A stretch of 64,000 bases of DNA from an uncultured Oscillospiraceae bacterium (lineage in GTDB: Bacteria > Bacillota > Clostridia > Oscillospirales > Ruminococcaceae). A program made the translations under genes and the position numbers. Position 1 is the stretch's first letter. The number at the start of each line of letters is the position of its first letter. The notes below the pieces were generated by a model, which was given only the letters and a program-made list of their open reading frames with translations, made no database searches and was not told the origin of the DNA. The stretch is taken from NCBI GenBank assembly GCA_934466455.1, contig CAKSLF010000007.1:1-64000 (forward strand). Direction: 5' to 3'. Positions 31,125 to 40,371 of this stretch are shown here, piece after piece.

Positions 31125-31937
31125 ATGAAGTACTACCTTTACAATTCAAAATCCAACAACGGAATCCGGCCGGAAATAGGCGGCTCAATAGAGCTTATTG
31201 ATGCGGTCGGTATTGATTATCCCGCTTTCCTCGCCGGGCTTGCCGAGGAGGACGAGGTCGTGCTTATCGGCGGCGACGGAACGCTGAACTATTTTGTAAA
31301 CCATACAAAAGACTGCGACATAAAGAATAACATTTATCTTTTGGGCAGCGGAACGGGCAACGACTTTTTTACCGACATCGGTAAAAAAGCCGGGGAAGAG
31401 GTAAGGGTAAACGAGTACATCAAAAATTTGCCTACCGTAAGAGTAAACGGTTTGGAACAGTTCTTTATAAATAATATGGGCTTTGGTATCGACGGCTATT
31501 GCTGCGAGGTTGCCGATAAAATTAAGGAAAAGACACCTAATAAGAAAATAAACTATACCGCAATAGCGATAAAGGGTCTTCTTTTCTTCTTTAAGCCTTG
31601 TCACGCAACCGTTGAGGTTGACGGAAACACCTTTGAATACGACAATGTTTGGATTGCGCCTACGATGAAAGGACGCTTTTACGGCGGCGGTATGATGATG
31701 GCTCCAAGACAGGACAGAAATTCCGATAAGGTCACCGTTGTTGTATATATGAGCAAATCAAAAATAAAAGCATTAAAGGAGTTTCCGTCGATTTTTAAGG
31801 GCGAGCATATAAACAAAACGGATATGGTAAAGGTACATACGGGAAATCATATTCATGTAAAATTTTCCCGCCCGTGCTCCGCACAGATTGACGGAGAAAC
31901 CGTGCTTAATGTAAGCGAATATTTTGTTGACCTTTGA
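31125..31937 (+). CDS. Diacylglycerol kinase-family lipid kinase
   Basis: A 270-residue protein with the catalytic GGDGTLNYFVNH motif, GSGTGNDFF, and a C-terminal beta-domain (YGGGMMMAPRQDRNS, ending CSAQIDGETVL). It belongs to the DagK/YegS/LCB5 family that phosphorylates diacylglycerol or other lipids. The second substrate is not fixed by the sequence. It follows the YhhN gene by 16 bp, suggesting a lipid-related pair. Confidence 0.88.
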   Translation: MKYYLYNSKSNNGIRPEIGGSIELIDAVGIDYPAFLAGLAEEDEVVLIGGDGTLNYFVNHTKDCDIKNNIYLLGSGTGNDFFTDIGKKAGEEVRVNEYIKNLPTVRVNGLEQFFINNMGFGIDGYCCEVADKIKEKTPNKKINYTAIAIKGLLFFFKPCHATVEVDGNTFEYDNVWIAPTMKGRFYGGGMMMAPRQDRNSDKVTVVVYMSKSKIKALKEFPSIFKGEHINKTDMVKVHTGNHIHVKFSRPCSAQIDGETVLNVSEYFVDL

Positions 31938-31945
31938 GATAATGT

Positions 31946-31979
31946 AAAAAAACCTGTGCCGAAAGGCACAGGTTTTTTT
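31946..31979. terminator. Bidirectional terminator after the lipid kinase
   Basis: AAAAAACCTGTGCC pairs with GGCACAGGTTTTTT around GAAA; T runs on both strands serve both converging genes. Confidence 0.93.
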
Positions 31980-31993
31980 ATGTGTTGTTTTGG

Positions 31994-32719
31994 TTAATCG
32001 GGGCTGCTTTCTATACCGTACTGATCAAGAGAAGCACGCAAAACCTTGCGCAGAGATTCCATTCTTCCGTCAAGCTCTGCGCTCATCTCCGCACATTCGT
32101 GCAGTTCTCTAAGCATATCATCGGTTATTGCAAAATTCTTTTTGTACCTAAGCTGATGCTCAAGGCTTGCCCAAAAATCCATCGCAAGGGTGCGAAGCTG
32201 AATTTCCACCTTTATCATACGCTTTTCGTGAGCAAGAAAAATCGGTACGGAAACAATAAGATGCAGACTTCTGTATCCGTTTTTCTTTGGATTTTTAATG
32301 TAATCCTTTTTTGAGATAAGGGTAACATCGTCCTGCTTCAAAAAGGCGTCCGCAAGAATATAAACATCGTTTATAAACGAGCATATAACCCGAACTCCGG
32401 CAATATCGTGAATATTTTTTCGGATACTGTCGATTGACATATCAAAGCCGTAGCGTTCAAGTTTTGTTCGGATACTTGTGGGGCTTTTTAGGCGGGTTTT
32501 TACCATTTCTATGGGGTTGCGGTCGTATTGAAGAGAAAATTCCTCGCTTAAAACATTAAATTTTGTTTCAACCTCCATGATAGCACAGCGGTAATACGCC
32601 ATCATCTCCGCATATTCGTGCGCTTTTTGCCGAACGACCTCAACGGCTGTTCTGTCGGAAAAAATTTCCCGAATATCGTTTTTTATTTCTTCTTCGTTTT
32701 TAATAAGTTCGCCTGCCAT
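31994..32719 (-). CDS. Small alarmone synthetase, RelQ-type
   Basis: A 241-residue protein with only the (p)ppGpp synthetase domain of the RelA/SpoT family. Motifs are RLKSPTSIRTKLERYG, IHDIAGVRVICSF, GYRSLHLIV and VEIQLRTLAMDFWASLEHQ. It has no hydrolase, TGS or ACT domain, so it makes but does not remove alarmone. A C-terminal helix fits the tetramer-forming helix of RelQ. It is a single-gene unit converging on the lipid kinase. Confidence 0.92.
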   Translation of the reverse strand: MAGELIKNEEEIKNDIREIFSDRTAVEVVRQKAHEYAEMMAYYRCAIMEVETKFNVLSEEFSLQYDRNPIEMVKTRLKSPTSIRTKLERYGFDMSIDSIRKNIHDIAGVRVICSFINDVYILADAFLKQDDVTLISKKDYIKNPKKNGYRSLHLIVSVPIFLAHEKRMIKVEIQLRTLAMDFWASLEHQLRYKKNFAITDDMLRELHECAEMSAELDGRMESLRKVLRASLDQYGIESSPD

Positions 32720-32865
32720 GAAAAATCCTTTCTGAAAAAAGTATTTCGCAAAGGGGTTTTACATTTACATTAGTTTTATTTTATCATATAGTTGTGAATT
32801 TTTCTACCGCAAAAGTATACAAAAAAAGAGATTCATTTTCTACACATAATTTTTGAAAAATAGTA

Positions 32866-32918
32866 TTGACAAGAATGGACTACCATTGTAGTATATAGAT
32901 ATAAACTACACAGGTAGT
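32866..32918 (+). promoter_or_regulatory. Promoter with two BlaI/MecI-type operators
   Basis: TTGACA (32866-32871) and TAGTAT (32889-32894) are 17 bp apart. Two dyads of the form ACTAC-N4-GTAGT lie at 32879-32892, covering the spacer and -10, and at 32905-32918, just downstream. Their centres are 26 bp apart. TACTACA/TGTAGTA half-sites are typical for BlaI and MecI, so the operon is probably autorepressed. Confidence 0.88.
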
Positions 32919-32936
32919 AAAAGGGAGGAAAACATT

Positions 32937-33314
32937 ATGAGCTATGAAATAAAACGCTTGCCGGAAAGCGAGCTTGAGGTGATGCTTGCGCTTTGGGATT
33001 GCGGCGGAGAAGCAACCAGAGCACAAATTGAAAAAAATCTTGAGGGCTTTAATTGGGCGGCAAATACAATAAATACATTTTTGGTAAGGCTTTGTGCAAA
33101 AAACTTTGTTTCCATGCGCAAAGAGGGAAAGACAAATTACTATCTTCCGCTTATATCAAAAGAGGATTATCTTGCTTTTGAGAGTAAGGGAATGTTAAAA
33201 AGGTTCTTCGGAGGCTCCGTTTCAAGCTTTGTTGCGGCTTTTTCCGATGAAAATAAGCTTGATGAAAAGGAAATAGAGGAACTGCAGAGCCTTATTGACG
33301 AAATGAAGGGGTGA
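32937..33314 (+). CDS. BlaI/MecI/CopY family repressor
   Basis: A 125-residue winged-helix repressor: LPESELEVMLALWDCGGEAT, FNWAANTINTFLVRLCAKNF, and MRKEGKTNYYLPLISKEDY are the family pattern, and the C-terminal helices mediate dimerisation. In the Bla/Mec systems the partner protease triggers cleavage of this repressor. The GGGAGG site precedes the ATG. Its stop overlaps the next start as GTGA. The two operators upstream fit autorepression. Confidence 0.93.
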   Translation: MSYEIKRLPESELEVMLALWDCGGEATRAQIEKNLEGFNWAANTINTFLVRLCAKNFVSMRKEGKTNYYLPLISKEDYLAFESKGMLKRFFGGSVSSFVAAFSDENKLDEKEIEELQSLIDEMKG

Positions 33315-36300
33315 ATGCTTTGACAGAAAAATTTGTTTTCGCCCTTGCGGAAGTAAGTTTTGGAGTTTCCGTCGTTCTTATTGCCGTTTTTGCGCTCCTT
33401 CCTCTTATACACAAAAAATTCCGGGCAAAGTGGTGTTATTGGTTTTGGCTCATAATTGCCCTGCGGCTTATAATTCCGTTTAATATTCACCTTGATAATG
33501 CACCGATAAGGCTTTACAGAGAAGAAGCAAAAATCAGCTTGAGCATGCCGCTTTACGAAGAAGAGCAGGGCTTTGAGCACAAGAACTCCGGGGATAGTTT
33601 AGAACAAATACCCGCTGTGGAAGAAAGCCGGGCGGAACCTTCGGCTGCTTCGCCGCAAACTCCGCCGCAGAAAGCGGAGCAGAGCCAGACGGTAGTCAAA
33701 ATAGACAAGACTGCGGCAATAAAGGTTGTTGCCGTAATTTGGGCTCTGGGAACGGCAATCTGCCTTGGTACGCAGCTTTGGAGCTATAAAAAATTTCTTG
33801 ATTTTGTGCGCCGCTGGGCAATACCTGCAAAAAAAGAGCGCACAGTGGCAATATTCCAAAGCTGCTTAAAAGAATCCCGTGCGGGAATGAGGCTGTCTCT
33901 TGCGGTTTGTCCGGGGGTAGAAAGCCCTATGGTAACGGGATTTTTTCAAACGGTGCTTCTTCTTCCGACGGAGGATTATTCCGAAGAACAGCTTGCAATG
34001 ATAATCCGTCATGAGCTTGTACACTATAAACGCAAAGATATAGCTTATAAAATGCTGCTTATGCTGGCGACGGCGGTACATTGGTTCAATCCGCTTGTTT
34101 GGATTATGCAAAACCAGGCAAACAAGGACCTTGAGCTTGCCTGTGACGAAGCCGCCACAGCCGGGATGGACGGAACGCAGCTTGCCGAATACGGAAAGAC
34201 GCTGCTTTCCGTTGCGGCAAGAAAAAATTTTCGCCCGGCGGCATTCACAACCTGTTTTTACGAAAGGGAGGGCACTATGAAAAAGCGTATAAAAGGGCTT
34301 TTTGCGGGAAAAAAGCGCAGAGGAACCCTTGCGCTTTTGCTGGCGTTCGTTTTGGCTTTGGCAGCTTGCACCCTTGTGGCATGCAGCAAAAAGGAAACGG
34401 AGCAACCGCAAACCCATATCGAAACATTGGACGGTACCGATTACGACCTGACCGATATAAACGAGGCGATTGGCTATGCCGTAAATAAGTCGGAAAAATC
34501 CGATGCGCAGTATTCCGTATGCGCATTCAAAATCCTTTATGTAAACGAGGACGAAAGTATGGCAGAGGCTTATGTTTATAAAAAATGCTGCGGATTTTGC
34601 TATATAAACGATGCGCTGACGCTTTCTTCCGACGGCGAGGGTTTCGCTAAGCTGAATTTCAAAAAGACGGCTTCCGGCGAAAGCAGCGTTTATACAGTTG
34701 ATGCAATTTCGGAAATTTCGGAAAGCGAACTTCCTCCGGAAGCAAAGGCGGCGGTTACTCCGGGTGTGGCAGAGGAGCTTTTGCGGGAGATAGAGCAGAA
34801 CGCAAGGGCTTATGACAAAGGAAGAAGCACCGCCATACTCTTTGAAATGCCGGAGCTTAAAAATCTTCCGATAAGCGATACGGCGGCAGCACTTTTGCGG
34901 CAGGCAAATCCGGAATATCCGGACTGGATAGGAAGCATAGAGCGTGCTTTGGACGGAGAAGAAATCCGCTTTGAAACAATTTGGACCGAAAAATCAAAGG
35001 GCTGCGGAACGGTTGAATTTATCAAAACCGACGAAGCAAAAAACGAACTTTCCCACATTATATATTCCGTAAACGGAGATAAAGTGGAGCTTATCTCTCA
35101 AAAGAGCGACACAAAAAACGGCGAATCTTCGCCGTCCTCGGCAGAAAATACATCAAAGCCGCAGCAGAGCGATAGCGGAACATATAAGTATACCCTTTGC
35201 ACAAATGAAGCGAATACCGTATTAAAGTCGGAAAATATAAAAGCAAAAACAGAAAAGGTGTATGCCGATTGGAAAAGCTATATGGAAAGCTATTTTGTGT
35301 CCGGCATGAACATAACAAGCTTTTCCGCATGGCAGCCGAACGACCTGAAAAAACCGGTGGAGCTTACAAAGAATGATGTAAAAAGCATTATCGGCTTGCT
35401 TGCTTCGGTGAATATTTCGCCGAATACGCCGCCGAACGACCCAAACCCGCCCACCGGCGGCGGTTGGCAGATAAGCTGGACGGATTCCTCCGGGGAGCAA
35501 TATTATGCGTCTTATAACGGAAGGTATGTATACTTTATAACCTCCGCCGACGGAGGCAAAGCTTCAATATATACGGAATCGGATGACGGCGGAATCGGCA
35601 ACTATCTCTGGGCATTGGAGTTCAGTAAAACCCATAACGCAGCTGCCGTGCTAAAGAAAAACAGCTTCTACTGCGGAGAAAAAATAACCGCAATTTATGC
35701 GGTTGACGGCGAAAACGCAGCCTTCGTTCAGGTTGCGGACAGCGACTTTGTTCTTGCTGCGGCTTGGCTTAAAAATACGGTTATGCAGAAAAGTTGGCAC
35801 GACGAAACCGAAAAATCATTTTTAATTGTTACAGAAAACGATAAATATACCGTTTGGCTTGAGGAAACGGCTCCGGAATATGTTTTTGATCTTTGGCAAA
35901 ATACCGTCAAAAGCGGAACAAAACTTGCCCGCTGGCTTGCGTATATGAGCCCCGCAAAGGTGGAAAGCATCGTTTATGTGGGAAGCATATACCCGGAAAA
36001 CGAAGACGGCTTTAAAAATGCAAGTTGGTACAGCGCAAAAGCCGTCGCCGAATACGGCGAGGATACGGTTTCTGCGGAGGTGCTTAAAGTTGCGGAATAT
36101 CTGCAAAAGAACACCGCAGTTAAGAAAACCGTAAGCACGACCGACGGATTTACCGAAGACGGTATGAGATGGGGAATGACATTGAAATTTACAACAGGAG
36201 TATCCTATAATCTTAAATACTGCGGAAAATCCCTTGAAGTTTATACAAGCGACCTTGACAGAACAATTTATTATGAAGTAGATACTTCCTTCGGAAAAGG

Positions 36301-36358
36301 CGTTGCAAAGCTTATCTATTCGCTTAAAACAAGCGAGCTTAACCCATATATGGGATGA
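33311..36358 (+). CDS. BlaR1/MecR1-type M56 sensor protease with a very large ectodomain
   Basis: A 1015-residue membrane protein. N-terminal helices (about 8-55) and a helix near 135-155 flank a Pro/Ser-rich loop. The cytoplasmic M56 zinc protease has HELVHYKRKD (His234, Glu235, His238) and ACDEAA. A helix near 339-357 leads into about 655 extracellular residues. BlaR1 sensors have a penicillin-binding domain there, but I see no SxxK/SxN/KTG set. The signal is therefore unknown. Start is GTG at 33311, overlapping blaI, or TTG at 33320 with AAGGGG 8 bases away. An internal ATG at 34277 has a strong GGGAGGG site and a lipobox-like LAAC after it. Confidence 0.88.
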   Translation: MNALTEKFVFALAEVSFGVSVVLIAVFALLPLIHKKFRAKWCYWFWLIIALRLIIPFNIHLDNAPIRLYREEAKISLSMPLYEEEQGFEHKNSGDSLEQIPAVEESRAEPSAASPQTPPQKAEQSQTVVKIDKTAAIKVVAVIWALGTAICLGTQLWSYKKFLDFVRRWAIPAKKERTVAIFQSCLKESRAGMRLSLAVCPGVESPMVTGFFQTVLLLPTEDYSEEQLAMIIRHELVHYKRKDIAYKMLLMLATAVHWFNPLVWIMQNQANKDLELACDEAATAGMDGTQLAEYGKTLLSVAARKNFRPAAFTTCFYEREGTMKKRIKGLFAGKKRRGTLALLLAFVLALAACTLVACSKKETEQPQTHIETLDGTDYDLTDINEAIGYAVNKSEKSDAQYSVCAFKILYVNEDESMAEAYVYKKCCGFCYINDALTLSSDGEGFAKLNFKKTASGESSVYTVDAISEISESELPPEAKAAVTPGVAEELLREIEQNARAYDKGRSTAILFEMPELKNLPISDTAAALLRQANPEYPDWIGSIERALDGEEIRFETIWTEKSKGCGTVEFIKTDEAKNELSHIIYSVNGDKVELISQKSDTKNGESSPSSAENTSKPQQSDSGTYKYTLCTNEANTVLKSENIKAKTEKVYADWKSYMESYFVSGMNITSFSAWQPNDLKKPVELTKNDVKSIIGLLASVNISPNTPPNDPNPPTGGGWQISWTDSSGEQYYASYNGRYVYFITSADGGKASIYTESDDGGIGNYLWALEFSKTHNAAAVLKKNSFYCGEKITAIYAVDGENAAFVQVADSDFVLAAAWLKNTVMQKSWHDETEKSFLIVTENDKYTVWLEETAPEYVFDLWQNTVKSGTKLARWLAYMSPAKVESIVYVGSIYPENEDGFKNASWYSAKAVAEYGEDTVSAEVLKVAEYLQKNTAVKKTVSTTDGFTEDGMRWGMTLKFTTGVSYNLKYCGKSLEVYTSDLDRTIYYEVDTSFGKGVAKLIYSLKTSELNPYMG

Positions 36359-36410
36359 TAAAAAGTGATGCTCAAAAGCCGGCTTTGCCGAAGAAAATAA
36401 TCGACTTTGA

Positions 36411-36698
36411 CTTGATACGAATATAACAAAAACTCCCCATACAGACTATTCCGTCTATGTGAGTTACGATAACAAAACAGAAAAGGCCGATACCGTCAAA
36501 AACAGCAGTTATCTTTGTTTTAATATGAAAGGTAGCGGGACGGTTACAATAGTGCCGGAAAAAGCACCTATGTGGGAAGTTTATGCCATAGGCGGCAGTG
36601 CAGCGGCGGTTTTAATAATTGCACTTGTAACGGTTATCTGTATAAGTCACAGCAAAAAAAAGAAAAAACAGCGCATCGCTGCCGGAAACAAAGCATAA
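36411..36698 (+). pseudogene. C-terminal remnant of a cell-surface protein
   Basis: The frame is open from 36411 to 36698. It encodes a short extracellular stretch (NSSYLCFNMKGSGTVTIV), one membrane helix (AVLIIALVTVICISH) and a basic KKKKKQ tail, the usual C-terminus of a surface-anchored protein. There is no ATG and no ribosome binding site; only a GTG at 36459 could start it. It is probably the end of a gene whose 5' part was lost. A terminator follows. Confidence 0.55.
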
Positions 36699-36743
36699 AA
36701 TAAAATCCTGTGTTCGCTTTAAGCACGGGATTTGTTTATACAA

Positions 36744-36778
36744 AAAATAGCACGGAGCAAAAAGCTCCGTGCTATTTT
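36744..36778 (+). terminator. Terminator after the surface-protein remnant
   Basis: AAAATAGCACGGAGC pairs with GCTCCGTGCTATTTT around five A. Confidence 0.88.
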
Positions 36779-36804
36779 AATCGCTTTACAATGCTTCCTA
36801 AAAA

Positions 36805-36832
36805 GTTCCCTGCTCCAAGCGGAGCAGGGAAC
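36805..36832 (-). terminator. Terminator of hppA
   Basis: On the minus strand GTTCCCTGCTCC pairs with GGAGCAGGGAAC, followed by TTTTT. Confidence 0.88.
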
Positions 36833-36846
36833 CAGCTCAAATTAAA

Positions 36847-38886
36847 TTACTTGAGGAAAAGGGGAAGGAATACAACGGATACAATGGTCATGAGCTTAAT
36901 GAGAATGTTAAGGGAAGGACCGGAGGTATCTTTGAAGGGGTCGCCGACGGTGTCGCCGACAACGGCTGCTTTGTGCTGCTCGGAGCCTTTGCCGCCGTTA
37001 TGACCGGTTTCGATGTATTTCTTTGCGTTATCCCATGCGCCGCCTGCGTTGGACATGGTGATTGCCATAAGAACGCCGGTTACAAGAGAGCCCGCAAGAA
37101 GTCCGCCGAGAGCCTCGGTGCCAAGGATAAGACCAACGGCGATAGGGCTTACAACAGCGATAATACCGGGCAGAAGCATCTCTTTAAGAGCAGCGGAAGT
37201 GGAAATATCAACGCATTTTGCATAGTCGGGCTTCTGAGTGCCTTCCATAATGCCGGGGAACTCATGGAACTGGCGGCGAACCTCTTCGATCATCTGGTTT
37301 GCGGCTTTACCAACGGAGTTCATGGTCATTGCGCTGAAGAGCATGGGGAGCATACCGCCGATGAGCATACCGGCAACAACGCTCGGGTTAAGAAGGTCGA
37401 TTTTGTCAAGGCTTGCAATCTGGGAATAGGATACGAAGAGTGCAAGAGCGGTAAGAGCTGCGGAACCAACGGCAAAGCCTTTGCCGACAGCGGCAGTGGT
37501 GTTACCGACGGAGTCAAGAGTATCGGTGATGTCACGGACTTCTTCGGGAAGCTCGCTCATCTCTGCAATACCGCCGGCATTGTCGGAGATAGGACCGTAT
37601 GCGTCAACGGCAATAACGGTACCGGTGGTGGAAAGCATACCGACAGCGGCGATTGCGATTCCGTAAAGACCAAAGAAATAATAAGCACCGAGAATACCTA
37701 CCGCAATAAGAAGAAGCGGGAAAACAGTGGAGGTAAGACCGGTTGCAAAGCCGCTGATAATGCAGGTGGCTGCGCCGGTTTCGCACTGGTTTGCAATCTC
37801 TTTAACGGGCTTATAGTCGCCGGAGGTGTAGTATTCGGTGATTTTACCGATTGCTACGCCGACAACAAGTCCGATAACAACAGCGATAAATGCGCCCATG
37901 TTTTTGAAGAAGACATCGCTGAGGAAGTATGCCGCAACAATAACAATGGCGGAGCTGATGTAAGTACCGAGGTTAAGCTGTTTTGCGGGGTTTGCGGTTT
38001 TTCCGTTTACAAAGAATACTGCAATTACGGAAGCAATGATGCCGATTGCAGCAAGGAAAAGCGGGAAGAGGGAGCCGTCAACAGGATCAAGGGCAACTTC
38101 GCCGAGGAAACCGCTCTGGATCGTAGGAATTGCGATTGCAAGGGTTATTGCGGAAACGATAGAGCCAACATAGGACTCGAAAAGGTCGGAGCCCATACCT
38201 GCAACATCGCCGACATTGTCGCCGACATTATCTGCAATAACAGCGGGGTTTCTGGGGTCGTCTTCCGGAATACCGGCTTCAACCTTACCTACAAGGTCTG
38301 CGCCGACATCCGCTGCTTTGGTATAGATACCGCCGCCAACACGGCCGAACAATGCAACAGAGGAAGCACCAAGACCGAATCCGGTGATGATAGAAGCGCA
38401 CTGGTCAAGGGTGATATTGGCAAAAATGCCGGTATCGAGGTGGCAGATGATGAATACAACGCTGACACCGAGAAGACCAAGACCGACAACGCAAAGACCC
38501 ATAACGGCACCGCCGCGGAATGCTATTTTAAGAGCAGTGGGCATACCGCTTTTGTTTGCGGCATTGGTGGTGCGGACATTGGCGTCGGTGGCGGTCTTCA
38601 TGCCGATAAAGCCGGCAAGAATGGAGAAGGTTGCGCCGAATACAAAAGCAATGGCGGAACCCCAACCAATGAAGAAACCGACGATAAGGAAAAGAACTGC
38701 AACAAAGATGGCAACCATTTTATATTCGCGGCCAAGGAAAGCCATGGCACCTACACGAATATAGCCGGAGATTTCTTTCATCCTGTCATTGCCTTCGTCC
38801 TGTTTTGAGATCCATGCTTTAAGAACAAGGGCCACAATAAGGGCGATGACACCGATAACAGGAACAGCGTAGAGCAGATTTTGCAT
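36847..38886 (-). CDS. hppA: Membrane-bound pyrophosphatase, K+-stimulated type
   Basis: A 679-residue ion pump that uses pyrophosphate to move protons or sodium across the membrane, with about 16 helices. Substrate motifs are DVGADLVGKVEAG, PAVIADNVGDNVGD and the C-terminal GDTVGDPFKDTSGP. The segment VGNTTAAVGKGFA has Ala where K+-independent enzymes carry Lys, which places it in the K+-dependent group. Sodium versus proton specificity cannot be told safely. It is a single-gene unit with its own promoter and terminator. Confidence 0.96.
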   Translation of the reverse strand: MQNLLYAVPVIGVIALIVALVLKAWISKQDEGNDRMKEISGYIRVGAMAFLGREYKMVAIFVAVLFLIVGFFIGWGSAIAFVFGATFSILAGFIGMKTATDANVRTTNAANKSGMPTALKIAFRGGAVMGLCVVGLGLLGVSVVFIICHLDTGIFANITLDQCASIITGFGLGASSVALFGRVGGGIYTKAADVGADLVGKVEAGIPEDDPRNPAVIADNVGDNVGDVAGMGSDLFESYVGSIVSAITLAIAIPTIQSGFLGEVALDPVDGSLFPLFLAAIGIIASVIAVFFVNGKTANPAKQLNLGTYISSAIVIVAAYFLSDVFFKNMGAFIAVVIGLVVGVAIGKITEYYTSGDYKPVKEIANQCETGAATCIISGFATGLTSTVFPLLLIAVGILGAYYFFGLYGIAIAAVGMLSTTGTVIAVDAYGPISDNAGGIAEMSELPEEVRDITDTLDSVGNTTAAVGKGFAVGSAALTALALFVSYSQIASLDKIDLLNPSVVAGMLIGGMLPMLFSAMTMNSVGKAANQMIEEVRRQFHEFPGIMEGTQKPDYAKCVDISTSAALKEMLLPGIIAVVSPIAVGLILGTEALGGLLAGSLVTGVLMAITMSNAGGAWDNAKKYIETGHNGGKGSEQHKAAVVGDTVGDPFKDTSGPSLNILIKLMTIVSVVFLPLFLK

Positions 38887-38957
38887 AATGCTTGTTTCAC
38901 TCCTGTTCGTGAAAATTGTTTTTTGGGCAAAAGCCCAATGTTGTGATTCAACATCTT

Positions 38958-38987
38958 ATTATATATACTCTTATAATAATAAGTCAA
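38958..38987 (-). promoter_or_regulatory. Promoter of hppA
   Basis: On the minus strand TTGACT (38987-38982) and TATAAT (38963-38958) with 18-bp spacing. The leader of about 65 bases has a TTGGGCTTTTGCCCAA hairpin. The rest of the gap up to 39205 is AT-rich and holds no gene I can support. Confidence 0.6.
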
Positions 38988-39205
38988 TAGAATTTTCAAA
39001 TTTTATTCATAATTTTTTTAAGAGCATACGCAACGGGAAAGTGCCTTTTGAATCCGCAACTGTGCAATGTGCAAAAAACAACGGCATAATTTATGTTTAT
39101 TCTGCCCAAAAATAAGAATTTGAATTTTCAAACGAAGTGGTCAATTTAGTGAATTGCCCAAATGGTGTGAAATATTGAACGATTTGCTGTAAAAAACGAC
39201 AAATT

Positions 39206-39844
39206 TTATTTTGCGGCACGAAAATGCTTCAGCTTTTCCAACCATTCAAGAAGAGCAAACCGTATTTCAAAGCCATCTCCGGCTACAAATTTAGCATTAT
39301 CGCCGTATTTTGCAATAGCGTCCTCCGCTCCGGGAATACAAAGGGGAGGATACATAACGCACCACCAGTTGTGCCCTTCGCCCGCACCGATAATTATGCG
39401 CACTGCGTCATAATCTCCGGCGGGCAGGGTAAAGCCGTCGTAAGTACGGGTTTCAAACCACATATTTGTGATTTCAACGGAAACGGAGTAATCCGCTCCG
39501 TTTTCCGCAATAACCTCCTCCGCAGCGGCTTTTATGTCGTTTGCGGAATATTTTGCAAGTGCTTCTGCGTCGGTTTTGCCGGCTGCCTCCGCAAAAAGCT
39601 CGCCGGTAAGCTCAAGAACCCGGTCGCGAACCTTCAGCTTTAGCTGTTGGTCAAATTCACTGTCGGAATTTGCTATTATATGCAGGCGCAGCGTATCTGT
39701 TTTTACCTGTGTGCTTGCAGAAACGGCACGCCGAACTCCCGCCGTTGCCATAGTAAATATAAGTCCGGCAAGAACAATGCTTTCAATGGCGTGCAGTCTG
39801 CTGTTTTTTTCGTTGTGAAATGTTCTGAAGTGAAAAAAGCTCAT
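39206..39844 (-). CDS. spoIIR: Stage II sporulation protein R
   Basis: A 212-residue exported signalling protein. In Bacillus it is made in the forespore and triggers SpoIIGA to process pro-sigma-E in the mother cell. A signal anchor lies at about residues 18-40. The conserved core is LRLHIIANSDSEFDQQLKLK, and GHNWWCVMYPPLC follows in the C-terminal half. It confirms sporulation capacity. A forespore promoter was not identified with confidence. Confidence 0.95.
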   Translation of the reverse strand: MSFFHFRTFHNEKNSRLHAIESIVLAGLIFTMATAGVRRAVSASTQVKTDTLRLHIIANSDSEFDQQLKLKVRDRVLELTGELFAEAAGKTDAEALAKYSANDIKAAAEEVIAENGADYSVSVEITNMWFETRTYDGFTLPAGDYDAVRIIIGAGEGHNWWCVMYPPLCIPGAEDAIAKYGDNAKFVAGDGFEIRFALLEWLEKLKHFRAAK

Positions 39845-39897
39845 AAAAAACCGCCTTTACTTTTTTATGCAGAAAGTATCGGCGGAAAATTTTGGTT

Positions 39898-40362
39898 TTA
39901 TTCACTTTTAAGGCGACGGCGATACATTCTTGAAATTTCGCCGTCGTTTTCTTCTACATCACAAAAATACTCAAAACCGCATTTTTCGTAAAAATCCGTG
40001 TGGTCGGTTATAAGGTATATGTTTTCAAATCCAAAGCTGCCCATATCACGGCAAACAAAGTCGAGCATCATTTTTGCAACGCCTTTTTTACGGTGCTCCG
40101 GCTCTACAAAAACTGCGCAGATGTTTGGCGAAAGGTCGGTGCGCTTGTGGAAATCGTTTGCTATAACGCCAAGCCCTGCGGCAATATTGCCGCCATCGTC
40201 AAACACGAGATACCACTGCGGCACCGGGGCTTTGCCCGCCAAACATTCGGAAATACTTTCCTCATACGCCTTTTTAGGAATGTGCCATTTTGAACTGAAC
40301 CATTCTGTGGCGGCGGAGTAAAGCTCCGGTCGGTTTCTTATAAGAACAATATTATAATCCAT
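39898..40362 (-). CDS. GNAT family N-acetyltransferase
   Basis: A 154-residue acetyl-CoA-dependent transferase with the GNAT fold. The acetyl-CoA binding region is VEPEHRKKGVAKMMLDFV (the R/Q-x-x-G-x-A/G loop), and YLITDHTDFYEKCGFEYF gives the C-terminal strand. The acceptor substrate is unknown. It ends 9 bp after the start of neighbouring ispE is passed, on the same strand, so they are probably co-transcribed. Confidence 0.88.
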   Translation of the reverse strand: MDYNIVLIRNRPELYSAATEWFSSKWHIPKKAYEESISECLAGKAPVPQWYLVFDDGGNIAAGLGVIANDFHKRTDLSPNICAVFVEPEHRKKGVAKMMLDFVCRDMGSFGFENIYLITDHTDFYEKCGFEYFCDVEENDGEISRMYRRRLKSE

Positions 40363-40371
40363 ATAAACTCC

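Noticed and set aside
36973..38808. 611-codon open frame opposite hppA
   Set aside because: It is antisense to a highly conserved pump and shows low-complexity Gly/Cys/Asn content. No ribosome site.
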